NCBI GenBank assembly: GCA_950295325.1
Contig: OX485808.1
Coordinates: forward strand, 36,541,180-36,605,179
Direction of reading: 5' to 3'
DNA from: Polytrichum commune
Lineage: Eukaryota > Streptophyta > Polytrichopsida > Polytrichales > Polytrichaceae
Length of the DNA stretch: 64,000 bases
Both the position numbers and the translations under genes were made by a program. Of this stretch, positions 31,939 through 43,599 are shown one piece after another; position 1 is the first letter of the stretch, and every line of letters starts with the position of its first letter. The notes under the pieces were generated by a model that was not told the DNA's origin, made no database searches, and worked only from the letters and a program-made list of their open reading frames with translations.

Positions 31939-34794
31939 GAAGTGAGAACCCACCAAAAAAAGATGTTGGAGACCACTCGATTGGCATCATAGCAATTTCC
32001 TTATTAAAAAAATCCTCTTCCTTAAAAAGTTCTTTAGACTTTGGCTTTTGTTAAGAGTATTACTTTGTAGATATTTTGAGTGGAAAGGAACAATCTTGTC
32101 TTATAGCTACAATATGTAAGACGTCAAGAAGGCATACCAAATGTAAGGAGTAACACTAGAAGAAATCGTGTCCAAATGAACCATGGCTTGTGCTGGCAAT
32201 CGCCTTTTGAGTTCACTACCATTTTGATTGGTACTGCCATTTCCACTATTGTTTTGACTACAAGAGGGTGACACTAGGTTAAATCCATTTATGTACTAAA
32301 GATTATGTATTTTGGCACCAATAGTAGCCATCACATCTTTTGGTAGCCATTAGGTAGACACTAAGCAATCATTAGGTAGACACTTAAGTAGCCATTGGGT
32401 AGTTGTTTCCATGTTATGGGTATACATTTTGGTGGCAAGGTGAACACAATGTTTGTTTTTGGAGCACAATGGTTGTGGGACAATATTAGTCACTAGGGAG
32501 GGTAGCAATTACCATAAAGCGCAATGCACATGAAACTTTAAATTCTAAATCTTAAACAACATTACCATCATCCATCTCCCTCCTCTCTATTGTTGTTATT
32601 AATCCCCCATCCCCTCTTGCCCTTCCTACTCATGGTCTTGGTGCTCTTGGTCGTGTTGGTCAATGTGTTGGTGCTCTTTGACATAGTGTTAGTCATGCTA
32701 GCCATCTTCATGTAACTTCTCTTCTTCCTATTCAATTTTTTTCTTGTTTTTTTTTTCTTGTTGGTTCTTTGCATTTGATTTTGGAGGTCAAATATGTGTT
32801 GATGTTAAAAAATGTGGATTTTGGTTATTTTGGAGGTATACAAGGTCAAGTGTGTGCCGATGTTGGATGCTTGATACATATTATGAAGTCCAAGTACTAT
32901 GTTTTTGTGGGTTTCAGTTTTTGAAAGTGTACAAGGTTAGATGTATGCTAATTTCCAATTTTTGATGCATATTTTGAAGCCCAAGTGTTATGTTCTTGAG
33001 AGTTTGGTTTATTGAAGATGTAGAGCTCAAATGTATTCTGATGTTGAATGTTTGATGCATATTTTGAAGCATAAGTTTGACATTTTTGTAGGTTATTGGA
33101 AGGCTAACATACTTAAATCATTTCAGGTGCACTGATGCAAATGAAGCTATGCAAGCCCAATCTTGCATATTGAAGGTTGTCACTTGAAAATGGTCTATTT
33201 GAAATCATATTTCTTTTGCATGTCATAAATTATGTATTAACTAACCACCAATAATCATCATGTATCATCCAACAACAACAACTAAGAATACCAAATCAAC
33301 CACCCACAATCCATCCAAAGTCCATCAAACAATACCTATACATAAGCTCTATAACTTTAATCATCGTTCATGATGAGGTGGAGAGGTGCACTCCAAACTC
33401 AATACGTTCACCTTTTATCGGTGTATTTAGCATTTAATATGCATCACCCATAAAACACTCACCCTCACATCACTCCATGTTAGTAGAACATCGAACAAAA
33501 CCGTACCATTAACCATTTGACTTGACCATCTAGACCACACCCGATATTGCACAAATTGTCTACCGGTGACAATTTCCACTGCAATTCCAGCTACCATACA
33601 AGGTTCATTTGGACATTATATCCTTAAGTACGAGGTCGTACGGCCACATTTACGACACCTACATGTGCTTATTTGGAGCAATGTGATAACATTATTATAT
33701 ATTTTACAAAACGGATTAAATGAATGCACTTTTGTGTTAAATATTTTATTAATAAATATTTTCAATATATTTTGATCCTCTTAGAAGATGACCAGAGTTA
33801 TAAAATATTCAAACAAGCACAATCATGTGCAAGTTAGAGGTTAGTTGGGGCCCTATGGAGATAAGGTGCTTGCACTTGGAAGGTCTTGGATTTGAACCTT
33901 TAAACTAACAAAGTAAGTAGGTCATATGACCATTTAGTGGTTGTTCTATCAATTTAGAGTTGCTTGGACATTAAGATCATAAAGGCAACACCGGGGTGGG
34001 GGGAACCTAAAAAGGGGAAAAAAGAAAAGAAAAACACACACACATTAGCTTACATATGCATGAGCTTTATCTGCAAATAGAAAAGGATATTTGGAAGCTT
34101 CCTTTACTCTACCTCATGTAAGCCCCCCACATGGATGTACATGAACACTTTTAATATTTAATTATTACTTATGAAAATTGCACTAGGCAGTCTTCCTTCT
34201 AGGAAAGAGCTTGGCACGCGACAATTGGGCCAATTATATAAGTTGCGTGTGGGCCAATCATATAAGTAGTCGCCTTCCTAATGTTGGCAAGCACTCACCG
34301 GCTAATATTCCACATTCACGTCGATACTAACAATACCCCCATGAGGCATACACCTTTTGTCCCCAACCAATGATGGGATTCCTTTGCACATGACATGGTA
34401 GTTACGACTAATCACCGTGAAGACACACTACTTATTAGTCGAAGTTTTGGGACTAGGTGAATAGCAATGGTGATGAGGTAATTTGTAAGTATTTCATATT
34501 TGATGTTCTGGTACTAGTTGAATGCCAACTAATTTCTTTTTTTCATGTACATCTCCAAAATAGCAAAACTAAATTTAGATCGTGATGATTTTACATTCAC
34601 TAATTATTATGCCATGTGAAATTACTTTAAAAAACCATGCAATTCCCTCTTACAGTGGTGTGTACAAAAGAGTGACATGAGTGAGGTCAAATGAATATAT
34701 TTTCCTTAATGGTCACATCCAGACTGACACATTTTGTTGTCTACATTTCCTTATTGAAATACTCAATAATAATATTTTGTGGTGATTACCTCTT
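31939..34794. other. No supported gene; minor tandem repeats
   Basis: 32330-32410 holds short imperfect 'tagccattaggtagacact' repeats. 32745-33090 is a 90-bp tandem repeat (separate entry). 33840-33910 has a weak SINE-like look. No coding signal was recognised. Confidence 0.4.
32745..33090 (+). repeat. ~90-bp tandem repeat, about 3.7 copies
   Basis: The phrase 'gatgcatattttgaagc' or a variant recurs at 32873, 32964 and 33054, with conserved 'tacaaggtcaa' and 'tgctgatgtt' segments between. Copies are about 75-80% alike by eye. Confidence 0.75.
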
Positions 34795-35841
34795 TTGCAT
34801 GTAAAGTTTGATTCCGAAACTTCAAATGAGATTCTTTGTGATGGGCAATTGCTAATTAAACGAGTGTTATTTTTGCCAATGCAACAGTCAGATGATGGCG
34901 GGTATGTTTGTGGAGTTGGAAATGTTCATAATTGGGTTGGATACCTTAAAATAGAGGGTGCTAAACCAACACCCCACTCAAAAACAAGACCTATAAGCGC
35001 ATCCCAATCGTCAACCCTCTACTACCTTGAACCATTCCCCATGGAAAAGGAGTGCCCAAGCACACGCAGTGACGGGTTTAGGTCCATTAGTGGCATCATC
35101 TCATACCCACCTCCACTACCTTCATGTAGGGTAGGTAATTGGCTCCACTCTATCTTGGGTCGGTTCAATGTAGGTTAAGGGTGCTTTGTTAGTGCCTATT
35201 CTAGTCATTATATTCATGGGTGGGGGCAGGGGGGAGACAATTCAAGCCCACAAAGCCAAGGGGGTTGGTTATGGGTACAAAGGGGGTTGATTTTGGGCAC
35301 AGAAGGGGTCAATTATAGGCAACAAGGGGGTCACTACCCGAAATGCAAGGGGATAGTTCTATAGTTGAACCATGTGGGATCATGGAGGTGGCCATGTTGG
35401 GCTTTGATCTAGCTTGGGTCCAATACACAACTATGTTGGGTTGAGTCTAGGCAATGAAAGTGGGGGTCCTCAACATATGCGAGGTCGTTGTACATGGAGC
35501 CTAGGGATCGGATTAAGGAAGCTAGAAGTGTTAACTTTGAATATTCATCAAATATTCAACTGAGGCTTTTTAATAAAAAAAAGTCCTTATACCTATGTTT
35601 AGCCCAAAAGCTAATATGAATTTTTATTTTTTATTTTTTTATATCCCCACATAGACATATGTAAGTACAATAGCTTCAATTGTTGGTTTCAGCACTCTCT
35701 ACCTCATTTCTCAATTACAAATAGTTCATGTGCCAAAGAAAAGATGATCCCCACTGCTCGTTCTATTCATGCTTGGGTACTTTTGTGGGATCCATGGCCC
35801 ACCCATAAGTTACATCATGCCCTCTATAAGTGTTACCCCAG

Positions 35842-35900
35842 AAGTGTTAACATTCTTATTACAAGGTAAATATTACCTTGTAATAAAGATGTTAACACTT
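35842..35900. repeat. 59-bp near-perfect palindrome
   Basis: Arms of about 29 bp (AAGTGTTAACATTCTTATTA and onward) are complementary with only one or two mismatches or offsets and essentially no loop. It could be a tiny MITE or a cruciform or hairpin-RNA source. Confidence 0.85.
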
Positions 35901-35939
35901 AGACTGTAGTTCTACTCCATGAATGAACAGGGACCACCA

Positions 35940-36590
35940 ACCTCTAAGTTACTTACACATGAAGCAGTCGAGTTTGAGAAATAACCAGTTGAAGTTCAAG
36001 ACTTCAGGAAAATCACCGATCCATGAAGAGAAATTTGCAGATTAATTATTAATTTAACAAAAGAAAACACAAAAGATGTCAGTTTGTAACCAGTTGGAGT
36101 TGGACACACTAGGATGTCGACCGATTATGCCCAAAAATCTCCCCCAACACTCTGGTCAGAGAAGATTTCCACAACCCACATGAATTCTGGGGGCCGCTTT
36201 ACACATGGACCGAGATGTTTAGTAATGAGAAATAACTTCAGCCATGTTATTTCTCAACCCATGCCAAATCTATAGTTTAAAATCAGTGTGTACCACATAG
36301 TTTTTGTTTTTTTTTAGGACATTGATTTGCAGGACTATGTGACTGTATGCTCCTTTTGTCTTTGAAGTACTGTAGTATTCAGGACATTGTCTGAGGAGAG
36401 TTTTGGGCATATTTAGTCAAAACCGTAGTGTTTCCAAGTCCAACCGGTTACATGTTGACATCTTTCAAGTTTCTTTATAGATTTGAGGTATATTCCATAC
36501 TTTTTTTTTTAATGACCAGTGATTTCCCACAGTCTTGAATTTCAACCGGTTCATTTGTAACTAGTGGTCGGTTCTCCCCGTTCCTTGATA
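35940..36590. mobile_element. Inverted-repeat (foldback) element, family A
   Basis: The left arm (~35955-36180) and right arm (~36390-36585) read in opposite directions and share 'tgtaaccagttggagtt' and 'atgcccaaaa' text and their inverses, around a ~200-bp centre. Same family as 190-600 and 61575-61770. Confidence 0.6.
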
Positions 36591-36939
36591 TATGCAAATT
36601 ATCCATGTGAACCAATCACAAAGCTTTTTAATTTAGTGGTCCAAGAGGGTGTCTTGGATTCATGGACTGTCAACATCACCAAAATGATTTTCAAATCTAG
36701 TGAAAGACGCTTCATGGGGAACTGGAGGACCATTATAATGCTAGGAACAATATTTGGCAGGCTCTATATGTTTTTTTTTGGAGAGTTTGATAAGTTGATG
36801 GGCGGAATTGAAAGGGGTCAGAGCAACAAGACGAGCAACTTTTATGGAAGGTATATCTACTTTGGGCTACATTTCTTACATATGTGCTTTAATTGAATAA
36901 GAAGTATTTGTAGGTCGATGCCTCTATTCTTGTTTTGTT

Positions 36940-37941
36940 GATTTCCATATGCTTTTGACACAATCCCATGAGACATGCTTTGGGAACACCTCCAACGATT
37001 AGGTGTGCCACTTCATTTACAACAAGTTGTAAATGCCATGTGCACTGCAGTCTTTGCAGAAGTACAAATATATATTAACACACATGGTGAAGCAATGTTC
37101 GACATCTTTGTTAGACAAGAATGTCTCCTCTCCCCCACACTATGCGGCTTGTACATCGATGAACTTGAACATCTTTGGTCGAGATTGACATGGATTCTTT
37201 GTGTTTATTTCACACAATGGTTGCCATTCTTCTTTATGTTGACAATGTTGTTTTCAATAAGGGCATGAAGATGTAGATGACGTTTCACGTCCAAGTGCGC
37301 TCTTCGACTACCTATAATGTTTTGGTGGCCGAGTTTGGAGAACCTCCCATAGAACTATCTGCTCTTAAGTTCACCATGGATTTTCAACAACGGCTTGTCC
37401 ACCTACCCTCCTCTTGGTTAGTCAATAAAGCAACCTCACTTTCTTGAAACCTTACCAAACAAGGATTTAACACCTGACACAAATCAACAACTATGTGGAA
37501 GGCATCATGGGATCTATCTCATTGGGAAGTTTGTGACAATCTAAACACATCGAGAATCACATATGATGATATCAAGAAGGCTTTTTCTTGCTAAAGCGAG
37601 GAAATCATTCCATTTCTTAGGGAAGAAACTTGGATTACTTCCACCTCAAGGATTTTCTCAAATACGAATGTGAATTATACTTGAAGCAACCATTGACACC
37701 ACCACAACGGAAGATCATTGTTGCTTACCGCACCTCAAACCATAGACTTGCCAATGAAATCGGACGGAGGACTACTATCCCTGTCTCTAGAGATAATAGA
37801 CTATGCCATTTTGACTCCTATACCGTAGTTATTAATGAAGCACATTTTGTGTTGGAATGCCCCCTATATAACCTCATTAGGGACAAGTTTCCATCACTAC
37901 TTGAGAATGTAGTTTTGGGGAGCCTCGAGTCTTTCTTTTAG
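36940..37941 (+). pseudogene. Decayed LINE (non-LTR retrotransposon) reverse transcriptase and C-terminus
   Basis: LINE reverse transcriptase fragments are spread over frames. 36975-37190 encodes MLWEHLQRLGVPLHLQQVVN then VRQECLLSPTLCGLYIDELE, matching the VxQGCPLSPxLFxxYxDxL region. About 37220 a YVDN variant of the YADD box appears in another frame. 37630-37941 encodes RTSNHRLANEIG ... RLCHF ... HFVLECPLYNLI, the Cys/His C-terminal region typical of plant LINEs. Several frame breaks show it is dead. 37950-38160 may be its 3' end. Confidence 0.8.
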
Positions 37942-38169
37942 TCGGACCATCAAGTTGACATTAGCCTCTATCTCACGGAGTCTAACGCACTCCGCCACTC
38001 TAGGGAATTAGTTGGTTTGAAACCACTACGACATATTTTTAGTCTCATTAGCCTTTTTGGATTCCCGGACTTTAAAATCAATTTCATTTCATTCACTACA
38101 AGCACATGAGTCCTAGGAAATTGACCTACGTCACTGGGAACTTGTCCTATGTAACTAGACAAATTACAA

Positions 38170-38774
38170 ATCTATCACGGAGGTAGATTTGCATTATTCT
38201 TTCATTGATGTGGGACAAATGCATAAGACTCACATGCTAGTACACTAAATATGATATTTAGTGTGATGTGGTATTTTATGTCACTTTGGTAACTTTTTGG
38301 ATGACACTTCCTATGAACAAGTGAACAATTTTTGTCATGGATGATGGATGAGTTCATTGATTGGCCAAAGCCCTACCTCCTCTTGTCAGCAACTTGTGAT
38401 GAAATATCGTCATGGATGATGGAATTCGGATGAAAAATCAGTTTGTAAGTGACAGTAATTCCAACACTATAAATCTAGAATCCCCCCCCCCCCCGCCCCA
38501 AAAGTTTACAAGCAATGACAAATAATGTTGGGTTAACATTTGGTGTTGGTGACACTATACCATGGTTTACAATTGGTATCGAGCAAGACAATTAGAATTG
38601 GTGACACTAAATATTATATTTAGTGGAGTTACTTTATTGATTTGAGAAGTTGGTAGGAAGTCTCCAAGAAGACATAGAAGAAGACCCCGGGTCTTCAGTC
38701 CCGATTATGTGTACCTTTACTAGATTATTAGCGTAGCCCACATGAATGACTTCCACGCTACTTTTCCACCCATA
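38170..38774. other. No gene; short 'ACTAAATATnATATTTAGTG' palindromes
   Basis: Near-palindromes at about 38246-38268 and 38607-38630 resemble two fused termini of the TTTAGTGTCAC MITE family; another is near 45598. A C-run lies at 38485-38497. Confidence 0.5.
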
Positions 38775-39143
38775 CTACATCATTTATGGTATTTAGTGTC
38801 ACGTGAGTAATAATGTCACTTACCCTATTTTGAGGCGTATCCTAGGTTATAGTGATGATTAACAACTTCAGCATAAGTGTCACCTCATGACACTTGGTGT
38901 TCAAGTGGGCTTACTAATATCTTCACATGAGTACGTTCAATAATGTTATAAGGTGCATGCCTTTGTTACACAACGGTCTACAACTTGACTAACGTGTACA
39001 ATGACACTTGCCATTAGTATGATCAAGAATATCTTCCTCTTATATACTAAAATGTAAAGACATGACACTTGCCATTAGTAGGCTCAAAATGTTAGGCCCT
39101 TTGCAAATAGTATAGGTGACACTAAATACCACAAACGGTGTAG
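38775..39143 (-). mobile_element. Complete copy of the 'TTTAGTGTCAC' MITE
   Basis: It has terminal inverted repeats of ~28 bp: CTACATCATTTATGGTATTT at the left, and the inverse (aaataccacaaacggtgtag) at the right. The interior matches the 15-17 kb and 31.7 kb copies in inverse orientation. Target duplication was not resolved. Confidence 0.75.
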
Positions 39144-40740
39144 TTTGAAATTTGTGTGAATCCCATAATTTGTTGTTCTAGAAGATTGATTTGAATGATT
39201 GTTTTATTTTATGCTACTTTTGTCCTTGAACTAACATTCAAGGTGTTGGTGGAAAGTCTTTGAGAAGAATAGGAGAAGATCCATGGTCTTTAATCCACAC
39301 TATATCCACCTCGATTGGGCGATTCTTTGGCCCACATTGATTATATCCATGCAAATTGTCCACCTACACTAGTAGACCATTTAGTGCAGTGGTGTGGCAT
39401 CAAGGAAGTCGTGGGTTGCAAAATTCTATCAGGAAGAGGTTCAATTATCATGTGGAGTCATCTTGCTTTGGGCAAATGAATGGATGGCAAGTCGTTGTGA
39501 TTTCATCCAGAAACAATCATGTAATCCAAACACACCTAATTTGTGTAAGATCACATTTGTGGAACCAAAGTGCACGTGATATCAAGGAGTTTTGTAGTGT
39601 CAACACGGATGCATGATAAAAGAGAATTAGTGCAATGTGACGTTAGTAAAAGCATGTGACATTATGGAATGACACAAATCAACATTGCAATAATGACAAT
39701 AAATACAATGATGACAAGTGATCCGTGTGAGCGTGTGGTTTGAATTCTTTGGTGGTTTATTTTAATGTCAAAACCCGTGATATATATGGGAATGTAAACG
39801 TTTCAACAAGGAGTGAAATTTCTATTGGGAACATCCGTTCCCTAGGGTTTCAGGATATAAAAGAAGGAGTAACGTAAAGGAGGTCCATATATTGGAGAAA
39901 ATAGCATGTGGACTTGGCAAATTGCAATGAGTCATGAAGGCCTAGGCAGCTCATGCGGGGCCGGGGATTTGTGGCACTCAAGTAAAGTCATCCGGTAACA
40001 AAAATTGGATGAGTCCATCAAGAAGCTCGGATGGAGCTAACTTTAGTGAAACACCTCCGAGTTGGCATGTAAGACCTATTTTCTCATTTATAGCTATTGT
40101 GAATTACTAGCTATTTTGTAAATATCAATTAGTTGGCAAAGGGCAATGATGTGGCATTGGATACTCTAAGCCTATTTTCTAACTTCCCATGAATTGTTTC
40201 CAAGGCCATGATGTGAATTTGAATTCCACATGGTTATTTTGATAAATATTGCAAGATATCAATGTGTGCAACATATAATTATGACGTGTTGTCATAGACA
40301 TTTTTTGTTTGTTCATAATTCATTTATTTTGCACGGGTTTGATTGCTCAAACATTTGTAATATATCAAAATAATATATATCACCTTATGGTAGATTGGTG
40401 AACTCAAAAATCAATTCAATATTATTATTTTTATGTTTATGTTTATAAATTTTATTTTAAAATAATTAATATACATCATGTGATTTTAAAGATTATACAA
40501 TATGTGATGAGGATAAAATATTACAATAATTCAGAAACTTATGATTTTCTGAGTATACCCCATCCATAACGTTGTCCCACAAGTCTAATGCCAAATAACA
40601 TACCATTTATTTATACCTCATATTATATTATCTAAAAAATAAAATAAATTTCTATATAATATTTTTTGTTATTTGTTCTATATTCTATCTTCATTATTTC
40701 ATTTTGGTCATCTTATGAACACTTGTAGTAATCTATTATT
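39144..40740. other. No supported gene
   Basis: AT-rich, with very AT-rich stretches at 40320-40540 and 40610-40700. No domain-bearing ORF. Confidence 0.4.
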
Positions 40741-41070
40741 AAAATGACAAAGACAATGGAAAACGGTAAGTCACAAAATTATAACCTCAATATCAATGAG
40801 GATTTTGTAAATTTTTTGACCTCCAAGTTAATTACGTGCTTGGTTGATGGTTTCACTTCCGGAATGAAATCCCAATCAATTGCTTATTTACTAATTGGAA
40901 GTGCACATATATATATTGGATTTTAGACCTTGAAGGTGAAGTGCATTCAATATGGGATTTGTAGTCAAGCAGCCTTCAAGAATGCAAGGGCAATGTTTTT
41001 TTTCGAAATTAGGCGGGATGGCCAACAATTTGTGAGGGGGTATTTAACGTACGCCCATATTAATTTCTTT
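40741..41070 (+). pseudogene. Older copy of the ORF found in the 58.7-kb TIR element
   Basis: The translation shares NEDFV..LTSKLITC..GFT, then KC.QYGIC.Q.AFKNA with the ORF at 59075-59380, interrupted here by one stop (TAG, ~40924). The right end ('gagggggtatttaacgt') echoes the right terminus of the TIR element at 58745-59440. The protein family is unknown. Confidence 0.55.
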
Positions 41071-41236
41071 AAAATAACCGGACTAGTAATGATAGATTGG
41101 CAACGCATGATGCACCCACTTGCTTCTATATGAGGCATTTTGTTTTTTATGTCTAACACCCTTTATATTATTGCCTTAAGTATTAGATTAGATTGGGATT
41201 ATTTAGAACTACTAAAACTTGGTATTTTTGAAACCC

Positions 41237-41650
41237 TTGAGGGGCTGATCACACCGGCTAGTTGTGACACCATCCGTCGGCATCTCTGGTTGTAATAGTG
41301 TGAAAAGTGGTGGACTGACAATCTAATTTGGAACATAGACCCCAACAATTTCACGGCAGGAATCGGACGGAAAGTTTGGCGTGGTTGGCGCTCGGCACCG
41401 CCCTCCTTTTATTATGATTAGTATGTAGTATTACTATAGTATTATTATCACAGATTTCCTTATGCCCATGTACAGACTGAGACTTGTGCAGACAAGTGGG
41501 TGCAGGTACATTCGGAGCCCACTCTCTGGAGCAATTTCAGGGGCTGCTGGTAACCCAAACTATATATAATAGCGGACATAATGTAAATGTGGACTAGAAG
41601 ACCTGGACTTGGGACCTGGACCCAAGGAAGGTGCGCACATTTGCTACTGT
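41237..41650 (+). repeat. ~410-bp dispersed repeat (also at 58395-58740)
   Basis: From TTGAGGGGCTGATCACACCG onward it is nearly identical to 58395-58740, then continues at 59505-59560 beyond the TIR element inserted in that copy ('gacctggacttgggacctgg'). Very high identity suggests a young element. Its class is unclear; no coding sequence. Confidence 0.85.
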
Positions 41651-41905
41651 TGGGCTTCATCTAACAAGGCTTGGAATGTAGGTCCTGTAGTTGAATTATA
41701 CGAGCATGCCCACACTTAGGGCCACACTTCACACACAAGGCTGAAGGCCCCTGACCATGGCAAAGTAAGAGCTCTCATTGGTCGAAAAGGCGGAGACTGT
41801 CCAAGATCACTTCACACTAGGAGGTGAAGGCCTAAAGGTCCAAAGAAAAGTTCGTGGATGAAAAGTCTACATGAAGTCCTATATGGCAGGCTATGGATAA
41901 GGGTG

Positions 41906-41976
41906 CATGGTCTGCCGGAATTTGTGTCAGGCCCACCTCCAAGAGGTAGGCCTGACGCAAATTCTGGCAGACCATG
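41906..41976. repeat. 71-bp hairpin at the inner edge of the left Harbinger TIR
   Basis: CATGGTCTGCCGGAATTTG pairs with the stretch ending in CAGACCATG; the loop is a few bases around 'ctccaagag'. The same hairpin ends the right TIR (46172-46242). A fold this strong on both TIRs is probably functional or a relic of replication slippage. Confidence 0.85.
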
Positions 41977-42179
41977 GAAGTGAAACATCTGTCACTGGCT
42001 GGCAGGAATATTTTAATATTTTTCTCAACATTATTTTTTTCAGGGCAGACTAGTGAATAAAAGGCAGATGTTCGTTTCTTGCAAATGTGTTGGAGTTGAA
42101 GTGCTAAGAGTTTGTTGTATGTAGAGAAATTTTTTGATTGATTTTTTTTTGATAATTTTTTTGACAATTTTTTGTCTTC

Positions 42180-43380
42180 AATGGCAGGATTCTCGCAAGA
42201 TGGGAATGGTTTGAAAACCCAACAATGGAGCCAGAATTCTCCTTGGATGTCGTGGAGTCAACCACAATTCGGATTACACGGACCCTCATTAGGAAGTAGA
42301 AATTTCAATCATTTTCAGTTGTTCAATGATGAAAATCTAGAAGTGATTGGAACTCAAATGTCACAAAATATAGAGGGCAGTAGAGATATCGATATGAGAG
42401 GAAAGACAAAAGTTATTATTAGGAAAGATGATGATATCGGCAAGAAGAAAAGAGGTAGGACAGTAGCTTCAAAATCAAAAGGAGCACAAAAAAAACAAAG
42501 GTAGATGAAGTGGAGTTGGGAGATTCGGAAGGTGAAGAAGAGGCCCCTATTAAATGGCGGGATTATGAGATTGAAACTCTCATAGCCATTTCCGGCGAGA
42601 TAGAAGAAGAATTTGTAAAATCTACAAGAAAACAAGGTATGAATTCGTGCATTAAAAACATTGATTTTTTTTATAAATGCAAAAAATCATATTCAGATTG
42701 GGCCAATTGGGCATTTTTAAAGGCCTTGGCTTTTGCCTCTTGCCCTGGGACCCCCGCTCCCCTTTCCCCCCATTAAGGACTTAGGCATTTCGTCGGGGTC
42801 GAAAATGGATCCTAAGACCTCTTCGTTATAAAGGAGCTTGGAGGCTCACATAAACCACAATGTTCCTCCCCTCAAGTTGATAGATTTTCTGGGATATAAT
42901 ATTTGATCCAATTGTATTGTTTGTATGCAAACAAGAATGAATGTTTGGATCAAACAATATGCTCGTATGATATCTAGTTTGCGCAATTTCGGCAGAACTT
43001 GGTTGGCATATAAGAAAAAATACAAGGTTCTGCTAATAGAATACAAAAATGACAAATGCTCAAATGAAATTTTAAGACATGATAGAAGAGAATGTCAGTA
43101 TTATGAGAAAATAGATATATGAAATGGACATCGTGCAAGTATGGTCAATCAAATGCCCGCAAGTGCTCAGGAAGATGATGACCACCATAGTATGCAGACT
43201 ACACAACAAAATTCGCCTGCAAGCGTCACAAAGGACAAAAGAAGAAATTTCAAGACAGAATGGAAGGATTTCTAAAACATATAGTCAGTAATTCTTCTAG
43301 TTTGATTTCATCTTTTCGGACAACAACATATTTATTGAAAAATATTGATGATCATATAGCAGCCTTAGTACATAAATTAT
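42180..43380 (+). pseudogene. Harbinger ORF1 (Myb/SANT-like DNA-binding protein), decayed
   Basis: Harbinger ORF1 proteins bind the element's ends and help import the transposase into the nucleus. This one starts MAGFSQDGNGLKTQQWSQN, has a basic patch (GKKKRGRTVASKSK), then a frame break at an A-run (~42488-42495), then KWRDYEIETLIAISGEIEEE, the start of a Myb/trihelix-like domain. After an apparent insertion at ~42720-42850 the domain resumes as FGRTWLAYKKKYKVLL, followed by a tail to ~43380 (HIAALVHKL). It is read from several frames and is not functional as sequenced. Confidence 0.65.
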
Positions 43381-43599
43381 AGTTATTCATTCATATCATA
43401 ATCAATATCCATATCCTAAAATTATAAGTTTGAATTTTTTTTTGGAGTTTTATCTGCCACAAATATTTGACTATTGTTATATACACTTTTGTAGCTTCCA
43501 ACAATAAATCTTTATTTTTCTCATATTCTTTTATCAAGAAATTTTTAGTGTCTTTGTTAACTTCTTCTATTCTTCCTGCATTATTTTTTATAATACTGA

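Larger units (their letters stand above)
34795..36939. other. No recognised gene; minisatellite, palindrome and foldback element
   Basis: A 127-codon plus-strand ORF at 34795-35178 has no recognisable motif and no splice context; I do not support it as a gene. 35250-35335 contains about four 'aaagggggttgattttgggc' units of 27-28 bp. The palindrome at 35842 and the foldback element at 35940 have their own entries. Confidence 0.4.

Noticed and set aside
34795-35178. Plus-strand 127-codon ORF
   Set aside because: No motif or context; random ORFs of this size are expected in 64 kb.
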